This document shows, piece after piece, positions 45,470-58,805 of a DNA stretch of 64,000 bases. The notes under the pieces were generated by a model. The model was not told the origin of the DNA. It saw nothing but the letters and a program-made list of their open reading frames with translations, and searched no databases. A program made the translations under genes and the position numbers. Origin of the DNA: Strongylocentrotus purpuratus (Eukaryota > Echinodermata > Echinoidea > Camarodonta > Strongylocentrotidae). Where the stretch lies: contig NW_022145544.1 in the NCBI RefSeq assembly GCF_000002235.5, positions 1,032,501-1,096,500 of the forward strand. The letters are read 5' to 3'. Positions within the stretch are counted from its first letter, which is position 1. The number at the start of each line of letters is the position of its first letter.

Positions 45470-47060
45470 ATCCACGAGCTTAATAACGACCTTGCATATT
45501 CTATACCATTGCAAAGAAATATCGATGTAATAAATTCGTTTATTTCCACTTTATTTCATATTTAATTGTAATTAATATCATGTGAATGCCGCCATAATTA
45601 TTACTCTTCGAGTTTTATCATCGACTGTGAGCGTGACCTCAAAGAGCGTTAAATTATTTTGTTTTACAACCATTGTTAGAATAGAGTATTAGGATATATT
45701 ATTCATCCATTCTGTCATTTCCATCTCAATTATCATCACCTCCACCGTTACTACTCTCATCCTCATCACCATAGTCTTCACCTCTCAGGAGCCAGACGAC
45801 TCTACACCACCATCTGCGCCTTGTCTACCCCATCAAAATCATGACTCATTCCGTCCAAGACGAGCAGGAATCCGCCAACAACGAAAAAAAAGGGAAAAAA
45901 AATCGAGGAATTCCCCCTCTTTCTATAAATAAAAGCCTCGACGTAAATCGGGAGAGAATCGTGAGGTACTCGTCAAACGAAAATGGATATGTTCCGGTGA
46001 CGCTGAGCAAAGAATGAGAGCAGAAGGGGAAAAAAGGGAAGCCGCATGGGGAATAAATTGGATCATAATGTAATTTCATTCTCCTCGGGTAGGTGTGGTG
46101 AGGCTACCGTGATGGCATGTGCGTGTATTCGGAATGTACAGGTGTCACTTACCTGTGGAGTGCTACGCTACCTTAAAGCTGCATTCACGAAAATATAACA
46201 TCACTTGCATGGCCTGGGGAAGAAAAAAGGAAAATGAGGGAAATGGTTTCCTGTTATTTGAGATGGAAGCAATTATTTATTTATTTTTCTCCTCGATGTT
46301 GCTCTATAATAACATCAATATTATTATAAGAATATATGAAATTATTTGATTGTTATTATAAATAAATGAATAAACATGATTATACATGTATGCATTAAAG
46401 AATGAGATGGAGAGGAGGGGAAATTTGATACCAACATTCGTCTTGTATTAAAAAAATATATATAAGACGAACGTTAGTCAGCAGGCCTATACATTTTCTT
46501 TAGGACAATATGTTTCAAGTTGTGTTCAGTCTTCGTACAGCCTTCTGTTTCACGATTCTGCACGACCTACTGTTAATTTTTTATTCATAATTCTCTTATT
46601 TTCTCTTTTAGTATTATTCTTGATTCTGTTCATTTCTTCCTAAGAAGATACAAAATTAAAGTCAGGCGACAATGACTCATTCACAATGCAGTGCCGCAAT
46701 TGCTCAGGCAGAAGAAAACTATCAATATTGAGGATGATGCAAGGAGATGGGGCAATGACAAAGATACACAATTCTACTTCTTCTTTGGTTTATTCTCTGA
46801 CTTCAACCAGCTTGTAAAATTTCTTTATATTGACATGACATCGATTTTTCCTTTGAACGGTTGCCCGAGTCAGAGGAGACGCTGTCACTTACCAACCGAT
46901 TATGACGTCATCCATGCTCATCACAGTTGAGGAATATAATAGGAACCCTTGCATCAAATCATCATCAAGAATTCGCGCACCGTATATTTAGTGTTTCATG
47001 GAATCAGGATAATTAGAGAGACCTCGGAAATTGAAAAAGTCTTTGACCCCGTCCCCTCCC
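45470..47060. other. Intergenic, no gene seen
   Basis: Small open frames on both strands (the longest about 100 codons) without recognisable motifs. Confidence 0.25.
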
Positions 47061-47068
47061 CCCCCCCG

Positions 47069-47105
<37 letters not shown>

Positions 47106-47210
47106 CCCTTCCCCTCCCGTACCTTTTCATGCCCCCACTCTTTCTCTCTCTCTCTCTCTCTTTCTCTCTCTGCATCTCTCCTCTATTCTCCCTTCTTTCT
47201 TTCTCTCTTA
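47052..47210. repeat. C run and CT microsatellite
   Basis: CCCCTCCCCCCCCCGCC followed by (TC)n, with a second CT block at 47140-47170. Confidence 0.92.
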
Positions 47211-48214
47211 CTCACATCATCTATTTACCAACCCCTCCTTCATTTATGGCTCTGGAATAATCTTTTAAGATCATCATAGTCAATATCAGTGCAAAGCATC
47301 TGATGGCCCTTCAGAATTTCATTTGTTGAATTTCAATCCACCAATTGATATGAAGAGAATGAAGTATAATGCTTTACCCCCCCCCCCCTAAAAAAAAAAA
47401 AAAAAAAAAAAGAACGAGCAAACCTAATTGCTATTATCCTTGGCGCCCTAAACCAACTAAAAGATTGAGATATATTGTGTCGCTTCATCACGACTCTTTG
47501 ATTATATTTATTCATAGTCTATTCCAATTGAAGATGAAAAAGAAACTCAAGTTTCTTTTTTCTCAATCAAGATACAATTACATGTCTGTATTGTCCCCTT
47601 CCGTCTCTTTTCTCAACGTTAGGGGTAAAAAAAAATGCATTCCTGGCGGACGATACCGATTTAAATAGTTCGGAAGCATTATGTAAACAAGAAAGAGCAC
47701 TAATGCATAGCTGAACCAGAAAATCAGGGTCAATATTTGACGAGTATGATTATTGTTCATGAACGATCCTTGGAAGGATGCACACAGAGGGTTATCGGCC
47801 GAATCAAGACCCCCTTCCACATTTGAAAAATAAATCAGATGTGAACTTACAAATATTATACATGACTGTTGTAAAAGTGAGTCATTGTCGCTTAAGTTTA
47901 TATCTCTTTCATTTCAAAACAAGGACAAAACTCCCCAGATATTCATTTAACAAACCAGAAGGTAGCAGAGCTATGATTTAATTAAAAAAAATGGGCTGTT
48001 GGTACTTTCCCGAATAGGAACCGATGGCTAGACAATTACCAAGTTTTATATCATATCACAAAGTCTAAATTAAGAGACATGTGGGAATGGTATTACTGAG
48101 AAAAGTAATATGTGAGGGGAATAGAAAGAGGGAAACTATAAAGAATTGAAGACAAAAAGTCTACAAAAATAAATAGGTGGGTTAATAAATGTATAACGAT
48201 AAATACAAAAAGGA

Positions 48215-48382
48215 GAGAGAGAATAATGAGAACAAGAGAAAGAAAGATGGTAAGAAAGATAAGGATAGAAAGATGAAGGGAGAGAGAGAGAGAGAAAGGG
48301 AGAGAGATAGAAAAAAAGAGAGAGAGACAGACAGATATATAGATAAACTGATATCTATAGAGAGAGAGAGAGAGAGAGATTG
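48215..48382. repeat. GA-rich tract
   Basis: GAGAGA and AAAGA repeats, with pure AG at 48360-48380. Confidence 0.9.
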
Positions 48383-48937
48383 ACGGAGTGGTTGGATAAA
48401 TACAACAAGAGGGTATGTTAGAACACAAATCTAACATAAAAACAAATCATTTAATAATGCAATTCAAACTTATTAATTCTAACATTCAACTACATGTATA
48501 ACCGAGATTAGTTTTCAAATGCAAACTGGGACTGAAAATGCGCATTGACTCCCACCTGACTGTGCACCAGACGGTGCTGTGGAGGTGGAGTACGGCGGGA
48601 CGCCAGAGCGAGGCGCCACTCCTCCTTATACCCTACCTTACCGCGGCGCCACGGGTCACTTTTTACATAATTATATACTGCCAGTATCCTTTTCCCCATC
48701 CCCTCTCTATATTCCCCGTTTAGTTGGTCCTTAAGTGGGTAAATTATTGTCGAGAGTTTTGTCACCAAGTGAATGAAATGTACCTAAAGAACGGAAGGGG
48801 TGGAGATGAAAAGGAAGTGAGCCCAGCAACGTTTAGTTCGGCCAGGTTTATACAGCTGCATTTTGGTGGCGTTTTCTTATTTTGTTATCCCTTGACGACA
48901 ATATACGTGGGATGAGTCAAGAGGACCAAATTCCACA

Positions 48938-48950
48938 TCTCTCTCTCTCT

Positions 48951-49033
<83 letters not shown>

Positions 49034-49145
49034 ATATACCCCCTCCCTCTCTCTCTTTCACACACACACTTTTTATCTCTCTTTCTCTATCTCTTCCCCT
49101 CTGTTTCTCTCTCTTTTTCTCTCTCTCTTTTTCTCTCTCTTTCAC
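48938..49145. repeat. CT microsatellite with TA and CA segments
   Basis: Nearly pure TC from 48938 to 49022, a (TA)n stretch at 49021-49033, CACACACA near 49060, then CTTT-rich pyrimidines. Confidence 0.93.
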
Positions 49146-49565
49146 ACACTCTTTCCCTTGCTCTCTTTGTGATCAGATCTTAATGTCAATATAGAGATGA
49201 ATGTTGAAAAGGTTATTGATCTCTATATTCAACATAGGGCTAAGCATAACGTAATTATCTAGATAATGTATATACGTCGTTCAGATAACAAGCGTATAAT
49301 AGGTAAAAAGCATCATACATAGGATAAAACATTTTCATATAAGAGTAAAATCGAAACGTCTGGCAAAGATGGAACTGATAGAATGGAAAGGTATTCGACC
49401 TTCAGAACATTGAGACAACCATTCGGGGAAAAAGTACAGTCCTGAAGCCTACCAAAAAAAAAAAAATGAGACTGAACTTTAACAAAAAGAGTGGTGGTTG
49501 CGGAGCATCTTTGTCCAATCCCCATCACCAGGCACTCTCTATCTCTCTCTACTACTACTAATCAG

Positions 49566-49720
49566 TATACCAGGAATAAACCCGGCGCCACCAGACAACG
49601 TATCGCATTACCAACTCATAACACAAGATAACACCGAACATGCGACGCTTTACCAATCTACACTGGTGCCCGCTACTTACCCCCGCCCTATCAAACTATG
49701 CAGACTAGGCTACTTCGATG
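49566..49720 (+). other. Candidate internal exon, unknown product
   Basis: Preceded by a pyrimidine tract with CTACTACTACTAATCAG (branch-like CTAAT close to the AG) and followed by GATG|GTAAAT. In frame it reads IPGINPAPPDNVSHYQLITQ and LVPATYPRPIKLCRLGYFDG without a stop. GC and CpG are clearly higher than in the flanks. No domain recognised; a non-coding exon or chance is possible. Confidence 0.25.
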
Positions 49721-49984
49721 GTAAATGATGAATAATTGTTGTAAATGCAAACTAAATGAGTGGAGTCTGTATCTACTTCATCCATATCATATTAACCTTG
49801 TTCCAAAAAGATGAAGTCTAATTTAGGGAGGCAGACAGAAGGATTTACCCTTGTCTTGTCCGTGCCACCCCATCTTTGTTTTTCATTTTTCTCTTTCCAT
49901 TTCATTATAGATTGCTAGACCATCATCACTCTCATTCGCCTTACAATGTCAGAGGCAATACATTACATTCATTAATACCCACCT

Positions 49985-50000
49985 CTTCTCTCTCTCTCTC

Positions 50001-50069
<69 letters not shown>

Positions 50070-50073
50070 CCCC

Positions 50074-50106
<33 letters not shown>

Positions 50107-50118
50107 GCTCTCTCTCTT
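49985..50118. repeat. CT microsatellite
   Basis: TC dinucleotides with rare TCG and ATTCCCCC interruptions; a shorter block lies at 50291-50322. Confidence 0.94.
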
Positions 50119-50289
50119 ACATTAAATTTACAACGATAGAAACTCTATAAATATTGCCAGTATACATTAAATTGTAATTTATTTCTTTGTCTTCTTACGA
50201 TTGGTTTCTTTTTGTAATGTAGTTTTTAATCTTTTTAAACGTTCAACCCAAGACTAACATGAACATAAGAGAGAAATTTAAAAAAGCAT

Positions 50290-50323
<34 letters not shown>

Positions 50324-51097
50324 CATTTCTCTCCATTTCACTCGCGTTTTGGCAGATATTTACCAAACTTCTATTTTTTCTAGGTCCAGTTTGTGTTCAC
50401 ATACAAACACACACAAAAAAACACATCTATTGAAATCTTCTTTCTACAGTATTCTCAAGTTATTCGTCCAGATTTCTCTCTCGAATGACACACTACAAGT
50501 TACTATTTTATACCTTATATAGTTTTCCTTCTTTCCGTTATTATGTAGGTTGGGTTCTCCTGGAACACATTTTATTGCGAAAAAGTATTTAAATTATTCA
50601 ACGCAAGTTTTTTTATCATGCCTAGGAAAAGGGAAGACATTAATATCAAACTAATAGATTAAAAAAGTAAGAAATAGAAATAAAGAAGCCAAAAGATTCT
50701 AAAAACGAGGACCTTGGTTTCCCCTAAAGAAATGAATTAATACTGGATCTGATGACTTCCGAGGGATCGATTACTTTGCTAGGCTTACAAGGGTAAACTT
50801 TAGAGAAGATATACGAACTATTGAACTTGGAAGAGAGATAGCAGTTAAAACGAATGTGCGTGCATTAGAGAGAGAGAAAAAAATTACAAGATGAATAATA
50901 GATGTCATCGCGACGGCAAGGCTCCAGATGAAGATCTTAAAGAAATCGTAAAACATCCATGGCGGCATCTCAAAAGAAAATATGAATCTTATTCCCTTTC
51001 TTGGTTTCTGTTTTGATTAGTAAGCACATCCAATTTGATTGTATTATTTATTTGGAATTGTGGGTATGGCGACATATGATAGCAAATGGCGCTTCAT

Positions 51098-51115
51098 CTC
51101 ACTCTCTTTCTTTCG

Positions 51116-51146
<31 letters not shown>

Positions 51147-51260
51147 TCTCTTTTTCTCTCTGTCTCTCTGTCTGTCTGTCTCTCTCTCTCTCTTTCTTTC
51201 TCTCTCTCTCTCTCTGTCTCTCTCTCTATCTCTCTCTTTCTCTCTCTGTCACTATGTCTG

Positions 51261-51300
<40 letters not shown>

Positions 51301-51312
51301 TCTATCTTTCTT
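51098..51312. repeat. CT microsatellite with CTGT variants
   Basis: (TC)n interspersed with TCTG and TTTC over about 215 bases. All three plus-strand frames stay open, which shows that they are artefacts. Confidence 0.95.
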
Positions 51313-52780
51313 CATATCTCTTGAATATTACGACTGTATTTAACGATCAAGATTCCCTATGAGATGAAAAGTATATAAGCAGGAGATATTTAATTGTGAA
51401 GCGTTTTGCAATGTTTCGGACACACTTTGAATCATGCCTTGTATGTATTTTATACGATGTACTGCTCATTGTCATACTGAGCAAGTTATATTACCTGATG
51501 TGAAAATCAAATGTTTTAAGACATAAACTAATGTGGTATAGGTAAATATATTATATATCAGAAGTTGTGGAAAGGGAGTATAGAGAAATAAGAGAAGGAT
51601 GCAAAAATGAAAAAACACCAAGAAGCGGAGGTAGATTGCGAGATAGGAAGAAGCAAACAGAAATTATTATTTTGACAAACAAATTTGCACTAAAAAAAAG
51701 ATTTATGTGCTTTCTTTCGATACTCAAGAATAGTTTTACAATTCAACAAGACTTTTAAAATGTTTTACCTTGAACAAAGTAATAAAATACGATGTTTTGA
51801 AAAAAGGCGGTGAAACTAGAAGGACATGTTATATAAATAAATAAATAGACTCCTGCCCTAATTTTTTAGGAAGCACTAAGGAAGCGGAACGAAGCAAACA
51901 GCAATAACTATTTATCATGAAATGACTGCCGGAATATTAAAGGCTTCGATCAAACGCGACCTATAAACTCGCCTCCTTGTAGTTTGTCACCCCCAAATTG
52001 GAGATAATCAAAGCCAGGGGGCATGATATGTTGCTCATCTCTTATTCAGAGGTTGTCTCACTATTTCGTCTAATTGAGGAGAAATCTGACTACGGCTAGT
52101 CCACTGACCAGACGAGAAATTGGTCGGAGGCCCCCGAGGTCAATCAAGCTGTCCAGCGTGAAAATTGGCCCTTGGGTCATCTTGCTAGATATGGTTCACT
52201 TATAGAAACATGACACCACTTAGATGACCTAGAAACAAAATCGAATGACTTTGGTATCCTTCCATTGTATTTCATAAGTCATATTGATTATTGTTATGCT
52301 GAACTTGGGGCTCATATAGAAATAAGAAGTGACGCTTAAAAAGAAATGGATGCTAATAATAGTAATAGCACTAAAACGCCTTACGTTCTCCAAGTTATAG
52401 CTCAGAAATGCCCTACAGACAAATGTAAAGGCTTTAGTAACATAAGGAGGGATTTACAATTATTTGAATTACAATGTGAGAAAATGAACACGCGCACTCC
52501 CACAAACGCGCACACAATGTCCAGTGTAAAATGAGCCTGTCCTATTGAAAACAGTTATAGTCTTACAAAGGTCTATTGTGTGGCATATGATATCACACTT
52601 ACCACAGTGGACCGTAATGTTGTCAGTTGTTTAGACATGATCACACTTGACTATACAATGGCTCCAATTTTATCTCGAAAACGTGAAGAAGAAAAAAAAG
52701 TTCAATGTTTATTCTGTAGCACGATAGAAATAGGCATAGACAAGGTTGATCGCAATACATCTACATCTACGGTAGACAAG

Positions 52781-52915
52781 GTGTCGTGGTCGAGTGGACA
52801 CGTCACCGGATGTCGATCACAAGGTCTGCGGTTCGAGTCCCGGCGCGGCACTTATGTCATTGGCAAGACATTGATCTACATCTGTGTGCGGGAAGAAATA
52901 TTATTATTATAAATC
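52781..52915 (+). mobile_element. tRNA-derived SINE, family B, short copy
   Basis: Head GTGTCGTGGTCGAGTGGACA (A box region) and CTGCGGTTCGAGTCCCGGCG (B box), then CACTTATGTCATTGGCAAGA and TTGATCTACATCTG. It passes directly to an ATT repeat tail at 52900, so the core is deleted relative to 18583-18845. Confidence 0.85.
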
Positions 52916-55761
52916 CTAACTAATTATGTAGGCACATTTTCGTTTCACCTCTTATGGTGCGTTGCATAGGTTTATTTTTATCTAAATTCTAATGAATTGA
53001 AGAGGTATTGAAGCGTTAGAAAGCAACGAAATAAGCCAGGTTCGGTCTATGTTGTCAATGAAGAGAACTATAATTGTCTATATATGAAGTTTATGTGATA
53101 TAAATTCACAAGACGTAGTGAAATTGTTGAGACAGAGTCGGGTACTTGACTTAAATTTAAAACGTAATCATAATTACTCCGCGAAACAATGGCATTGGTC
53201 TAAATTTGCAAACGTGACTAGTACGTGGAGTCTTATTTGAATCAAGCATTATCACTAAATAAAATTAAAGCAACAACAACAAAAACAAATGAAGAAGTTG
53301 AGGGAAACATCTTTTAAATCAATCAATATAAAATCATTGAATACAGGGCTTGTATGTCCGTAGTGGCTAATAAGAAGTAATAAGAAAAATAAGCTCTGTA
53401 AATGTCAAATTTCACGTGTCAACAATGGTAATAATGCATATAAATCAAGCGACTTGTTTAAAAACAAAAAATAAGGGAAAAGTTTTTGAGGGGAGTTCAA
53501 CCTGAAAAGCAGCGGACACTTGACGATGTTTGGGCATTCTTCTCATGCCTTCTGTCCCCGTGCCTTGTGGGTTGATGATCGCTATCCAGGGCCTCCGATA
53601 CAAATCACCTTCATAAATCAAATGTGTTGTAGCCAGCTTTTTGTTAAGAAATCGATTACACTCATCTGCTCCACTTCCATTTTGGGATATTAGAAATGAT
53701 TTGGTGACCATAAAGCATCACTTTCTTTCCGATTGGTTTGCGAGCCTACCGACGGTTCGTCGCGGGAGTCGACCTTATCACATCCAAAACTTAAGTGAAT
53801 CTTTTTTCTTCTATGTCGTTCAGGCCTCTCGAGCTTCGGACGGTTAGTTAGATAAAAGTAAGATGTTTGATCATGAAATATATTTTGAATGAGATGATAA
53901 AAGGAAGGGGGTGTACAAGTCACGTTTTTCATTAGAATTTGTCTCCCCAAAGGAAATATTTAGAGTTACAAGAAGAGTAATCACGAAAATAAAGAGTAAC
54001 AAGCAAACTAATCATGGAAATAAAGTGTAGAAAGGGCTGACGAAGCTCTCTATATGAAGTAACCGAAATTGAAGGAAAAAGTTTTTGTAAGTTACCGATT
54101 AAAAACATTTTGACGATTCACTGTTAAAGCTATTGAGATTAGAATTGGAGATGGTGAGTTCGTTTTTAATCATTGTAGGGAATAATAAAAACTTTAAAAA
54201 AGAAGATTTTACCCCGAAATATATCTTTCAACACAATCGCACATTCATCTTGATGACAAACGGGGTTTAGTAGATATTCTTACTAAGGAAGTCACATTTG
54301 ATATTTTAGATATCAAGATGACCATTATTCCTATCTTCAAATGAAAGATAAATTTGGGTAAAGATGAAAAGGGTTCCTAAACTTTCTCATTTTTCATTTC
54401 CCTACGCAAATGGATATCAAAGTGATAATTTTCCTAAAATGCCCTAATAATAATCACTCTAAATATCAGTACCGTAATAGTTTAAAACTTGGGGCTAAAC
54501 TCTGAGGTCACCTATGCCTGCTTTCCCATATGCCTGTATCATGATTATGTAGCGATTTTCGCAATACATTTGCATGAACAGTACATTTAACATTATTCTT
54601 AAGAGTTAACATGCTGGCTGGATGCTTAAATAAGTTTTGAAAAAGGATCAATAGTAGACTGAATGTGTGCAACAGATGAAAACGAAACGGAAGAAATGTC
54701 GAAATACTGAGGTTCTTCAGATTTCTGCGAAATATAGTGATAAAGATGAAAGTATATTGACGATGTTGTGGAATGTTCTGAATATGACGGATAGATGCAT
54801 GGATACAAGTTTAAAACACGCACTAAGTTAGCCTAAACCAATTCCGTTCGTTTAAACTGTAAGAAGCTACGGGTTAATGGTAAATACCGCAAAGGCGGTG
54901 TGATTGTACTGGTGTCATTGCGACGATTTTGATAACCATCTTGAAGATAATCCCTCCAAATGGGAGGTTCAAGTTCAGGAGTAGCCATTTTGGGATTCCA
55001 GCAGCAAGTTTTGAGTTTTGAGATGTGAAGAGAGCAGGGGTGCTCGTCTACAGGGAGGCGTGAATTTCGTGCCTCGGCGACCAGCACTGATCACCAGGAC
55101 TATCGTCACGCGTTGTTTCAAGCGCCAGCCCATTCTTTATCTAACCATAACTGATGTAGCAGCAAAAAGTGTCCGCCCCAGAAAGAAAGTAAGGCTTGCT
55201 GAATCTTTTTAAAAGTCGCGTTATGACAAAATCGTCTTTCTTTTTTCATGAAACAGTATTTTTTAAAAAATCTTCATTTGTTTATTTTTACATTCTAAAA
55301 GGGTCGAGAAGGAAATTCGACATTTCATTTGATAAACTTTTGCTGTGGCTTAAATCAATATCATCGAAACAAAACAAGACAAAACAGAAATTGAAATATA
55401 TATTTCAAGAAATTATTATCCAGTGAATGTAGATGAATGAAAGTGACAATAAGATATCTCATTTTTGCGAGGTCGAATTCTATATTCAAGTCAAAATTCA
55501 GAAGGGGTTATTTTCCTTTCTTGATAATTATATAGCATTTCGTTGATTACGCGAGAAAAATTATTTATTTCCACCAACTTCCATTTGAGACAGTGAATAT
55601 GGCGAACGTAGAAGTCGGTTAAAAGGGACACGTTCTAAGAGGCGGACACTATCTCAGTTGATGGCTGGGACCCATCATTTTTCTAGTATAAGACGTCGTC
55701 TGAATGGCAAATAGTAGGACGCCATGCTCATGATGCTGCTATGTACAGATAAGACATGCAC

Positions 55762-55767
<6 letters not shown>
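52916..55767. other. Intergenic, two CpG-richer patches
   Basis: Patches at about 53490-53840 and 54880-55190 have more CpG than their surroundings and carry 60-88-codon frames on both strands. None gives a family resemblance or a complete exon structure. Nothing else seen. Confidence 0.25.

Positions 55768-55798
<31 letters not shown>
55768..55798. repeat. GA microsatellite
   Basis: About 15 AG dinucleotides. Confidence 0.95.
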
Positions 55799-55801
<3 letters not shown>

Positions 55802-56453
55802 ACGAAAGTGGATGTAGACGCGCTTCAAGGCTTCATGTTTTTCAGTGCAAGATATCATTATACTTGTATGCCTGCTAGACACTAGTTTCGATAGATACTT
55901 TGTGTAATGCTAAATAAAATACTGAATTTTAAAGTATGTAGAAAAACCATTTAGAAATAAACATATAGATGAGATAACATTATAATAACAATAAATGCAA
56001 TATTATGAATGATCATCCTCTTTCTCTCTCAGCCAAAAAGGAGCCTAGTATAAAATGGGATCGGGTATAGTTTTAGTTTCAGTTTAACACGGAGTCTTTG
56101 TTATTTTATTCCTCACATATACAATTTAAAAAATGGAAAGGCAAATAATGGTAAAACACAATGCCCGACGATTTATATATTGATAACTATATTGCCTCAT
56201 TACTTATGTATCACTTCACAATCTTTCTTTCCCATTTTCTTTCTGCCCTTTTTTCTTCATTATTTTTTATTTATATAGGCTAAAATAATTGGGGAAAAGG
56301 TTAAACCAATAAAATACAGAATTACATCGAATATATTGGTTAGTTCTAAAAGCGTTCTTCTGCATTTGTTTTTCTTTTATTTGTACTGTTTCATTTTTTT
56401 CCGGCCTTCTTTTCACAAGCCATATTTTGAAAGGAATAAGGATGATAACGTAG

Positions 56454-56614
56454 AAACCAAGTCGATGCGCTAGTGCCCTTTGGTAAGGCATTAATCCTTA
56501 TTACCAGGTCCCTCGGAGAGGACCTAAAGCCGTCGTCCGTCTGGTTGCTTACTAACAAGCATTTATGCTTTCTTAGCAGCCAGATAAAATAACCACCACC
56601 ACCCCCACCACCAC
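56454..56614 (+). mobile_element. 5'-truncated SINE, family A
   Basis: Begins at GAAACCAAGTCGATGCGCTA, that is, inside the B box, and matches 12704-12862 closely, ending in CACC repeats. The tRNA head is missing, as expected from incomplete reverse transcription. Confidence 0.88.
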
Positions 56615-58425
56615 TATATGCTTTACGGATCTATAACTTTAAGAACACTGATAACCCCTATAAAACCTCACAGGCGACGATTTTTATTTATTCATTTTTT
56701 TGTTGGTTGTATAATGTTTGCAAGATTTTCCATTTCAGTAACTGATACACATATCGATTGAAACGATAGCATTCAGTCACGAAACAACCCTCTTCTTAAT
56801 GTCGTCAGTCTTGAACTCAGGCCAAGCTTAGCCCTCCCTCCATCACACACACGCCAGTGAACTTTTTTCGTCTTCAGCCGAAACTCAATGAAGCGTGAAG
56901 AGCGCGCCAAAATAGGTTAATGTGGTGGTCGTAACAAACGTCTGTCTGCGCCAGGGTGTCCCATGCGTAGTCACTCGGGTATTAATGAGTTTTACTACCA
57001 TGTGACTAATTTATGAGAGAAATTTGTAACCGATTTTCACTCCCCTTCCTCCCTCCCCCTTCACTTTGTCTCCTGTGTTACGAAAACAAAATCGTCTGCA
57101 CAAACCCTTCATCATACCATGTTCAAGCATGCAATTAAAAACGCAATCCATGAATATTTAAACCGATCTAGATTACTTTAGAATAAGTTTTGTACTTTAA
57201 TGTAGATGTGTTTAAAAATAGTACTCAATTTCATTTTCATAGTGTCCGAGGGTATATCATTGTAAAGAAATGTTTGGTAAGGGTTTAATGAGATTTTATT
57301 GTTAGCACGGTTTGTATAAGTTTTCTGAACTGTGTAGTTACGTTTAAGTAATAATTATGATATAATATGTATTACTTTACCGTAACGAATAAAGTGTTCG
57401 TAAGTGTCCTTTAACGTACTTTCAGGAATGTTTTGTTTAAAGAATGTCATTCCCAGTCAATAATCTTATGTTGATAATTTACTAGATGCGTAGACAGATG
57501 GGTTGCAGACAACAAAGAACGAGCAGTGTCTGTCTGCTAGGTGTAACTGACTCAAGGAAAGCTGATCTGAGTCATGATATTGTTCTGCTACTTATTCTCT
57601 AACATTTTATTTAATTATTTATTCATTTATATATTAATTTATTTGTTCATTTATTTATTCAAGACAAAATAGCATTGAATTATTTTATATCCATAAATCA
57701 TGCATTAAAACATTGATAATCATTTTGTAAAATAAATAAATATGAATATATAAAGTACGAAATGTCAATGTTACAAACTTTTGATTTTGTTCCTGCATTA
57801 TTCTTAGAGCAAGTATAACACACAGTTTGTCTTATGATATATAAAAAACGATGCATTTACTAAAAGTATTAATGAAATATAATACCATTATCCCCTGGAA
57901 CTATAGGTCCTTTACATAAAATATACTGAGTCTGGTTGAGGAGACTAGTTCAAGAGATGAATATTACGATGTCATGTAGATGCTGACATTGTTTACATGC
58001 CTTGTCGACAATCAACCATCATATTTCGTCTATCTGGCGTCTTCAATATCATCTTATAATATCTCTTCATATCTCACTTGAGAGCTGGAGAGCCGCCCAT
58101 CTCTCTCCCATCGTTAATCCCATTCCAATTTAAAGCTCCAGTTCGTTGATTGACTTAAACACTTTTGGGAAGATAAACATAGCGATTTGCTTGCATTTTA
58201 ACTCTTCATGCCCCCATTCATGCTTGTGTCGATCAAAGTTAGTGAGTGAAAGTGTAGTTACCCCACCATCCGCCGTTTATATTTACAGCACTGCCGTCAC
58301 CATGATCATGATTTTTATCTTATTTCTTTGTCTATGTTTACCACTCGATGCAACCGTTTCTTTGCATTTTAGTCCACTTAGAATACCGATTGTTCTCTAT
58401 TTTGCCTTTTGTTGCTCTCCTTATC
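56615..58425. other. Intergenic, no gene seen
   Basis: AT-rich, with ATTT-rich stretch 57605-57665. No feature recognised. Confidence 0.3.
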
Positions 58426-58700
58426 TCACCCTCTCTCTTTCTCTTGCTCTTTCTCTCTCCCCCTCTCTCTCTTCCTCTTTCTCTTTCCCTTCCTTTCTTT
58501 TCCTTATTTCTCCCTCTCTATCTCTCCCCTCTCTACCCCCTCTCTCTCTTTTCCCCCTTCCCTCCCTCCCTCCCCCTTCCCTCCCCCTTCCCTCCCCCTT
58601 CCCTCTCTATCCCTCCCCTCTCTCTTTCTCATTCCTCCCTCTCTCTCTCTCTCTTCCCCTTCTCTCTTCATCCTTTTCTCCTTCTTCCAGTCTGGCACTC
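58426..58700. repeat. CT/CCCT low-complexity tract
   Basis: Pyrimidine tract with CCTCCCTCCC and CTCTCT segments. The 219-codon plus-strand frame (58146-58805) is long only because it crosses the tract; its N-terminal part has a hydrophobic stretch but no recognisable domain. Confidence 0.9.
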
Positions 58701-58805
58701 ACTCACTCACTCGCTCGCTCCCCCTTCCAGCTGTCTCAGTCTCTGTGTCTAGCAATTCTATTCCATCTTCCCTTTCCTGAAATGATTGTCTTCTATTCAT
58801 ATTAA

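Noticed and set aside
48508..48768. 86-codon minus-strand frame in GC-rich DNA
   Set aside because: Opposite-strand frames are equally open and neither matches a known family.
53445..53711. 88-codon minus-strand frame in a CpG-richer patch
   Set aside because: The composition is mildly coding-like, but the possible donor is weak, a plus-strand frame overlaps, and there is no family match.
54833..55087. 84-codon minus-strand frame containing MATPELEPPIWRDYL
   Set aside because: An internal ATG has a fair start context, but no donor, partner exon or family could be found; kept only as a CpG-richer patch.
58146..58805. Longest open frame in the window (219 codons)
   Set aside because: Two thirds is pyrimidine repeat; the first third has no recognisable domain and no supporting splice or promoter structure.
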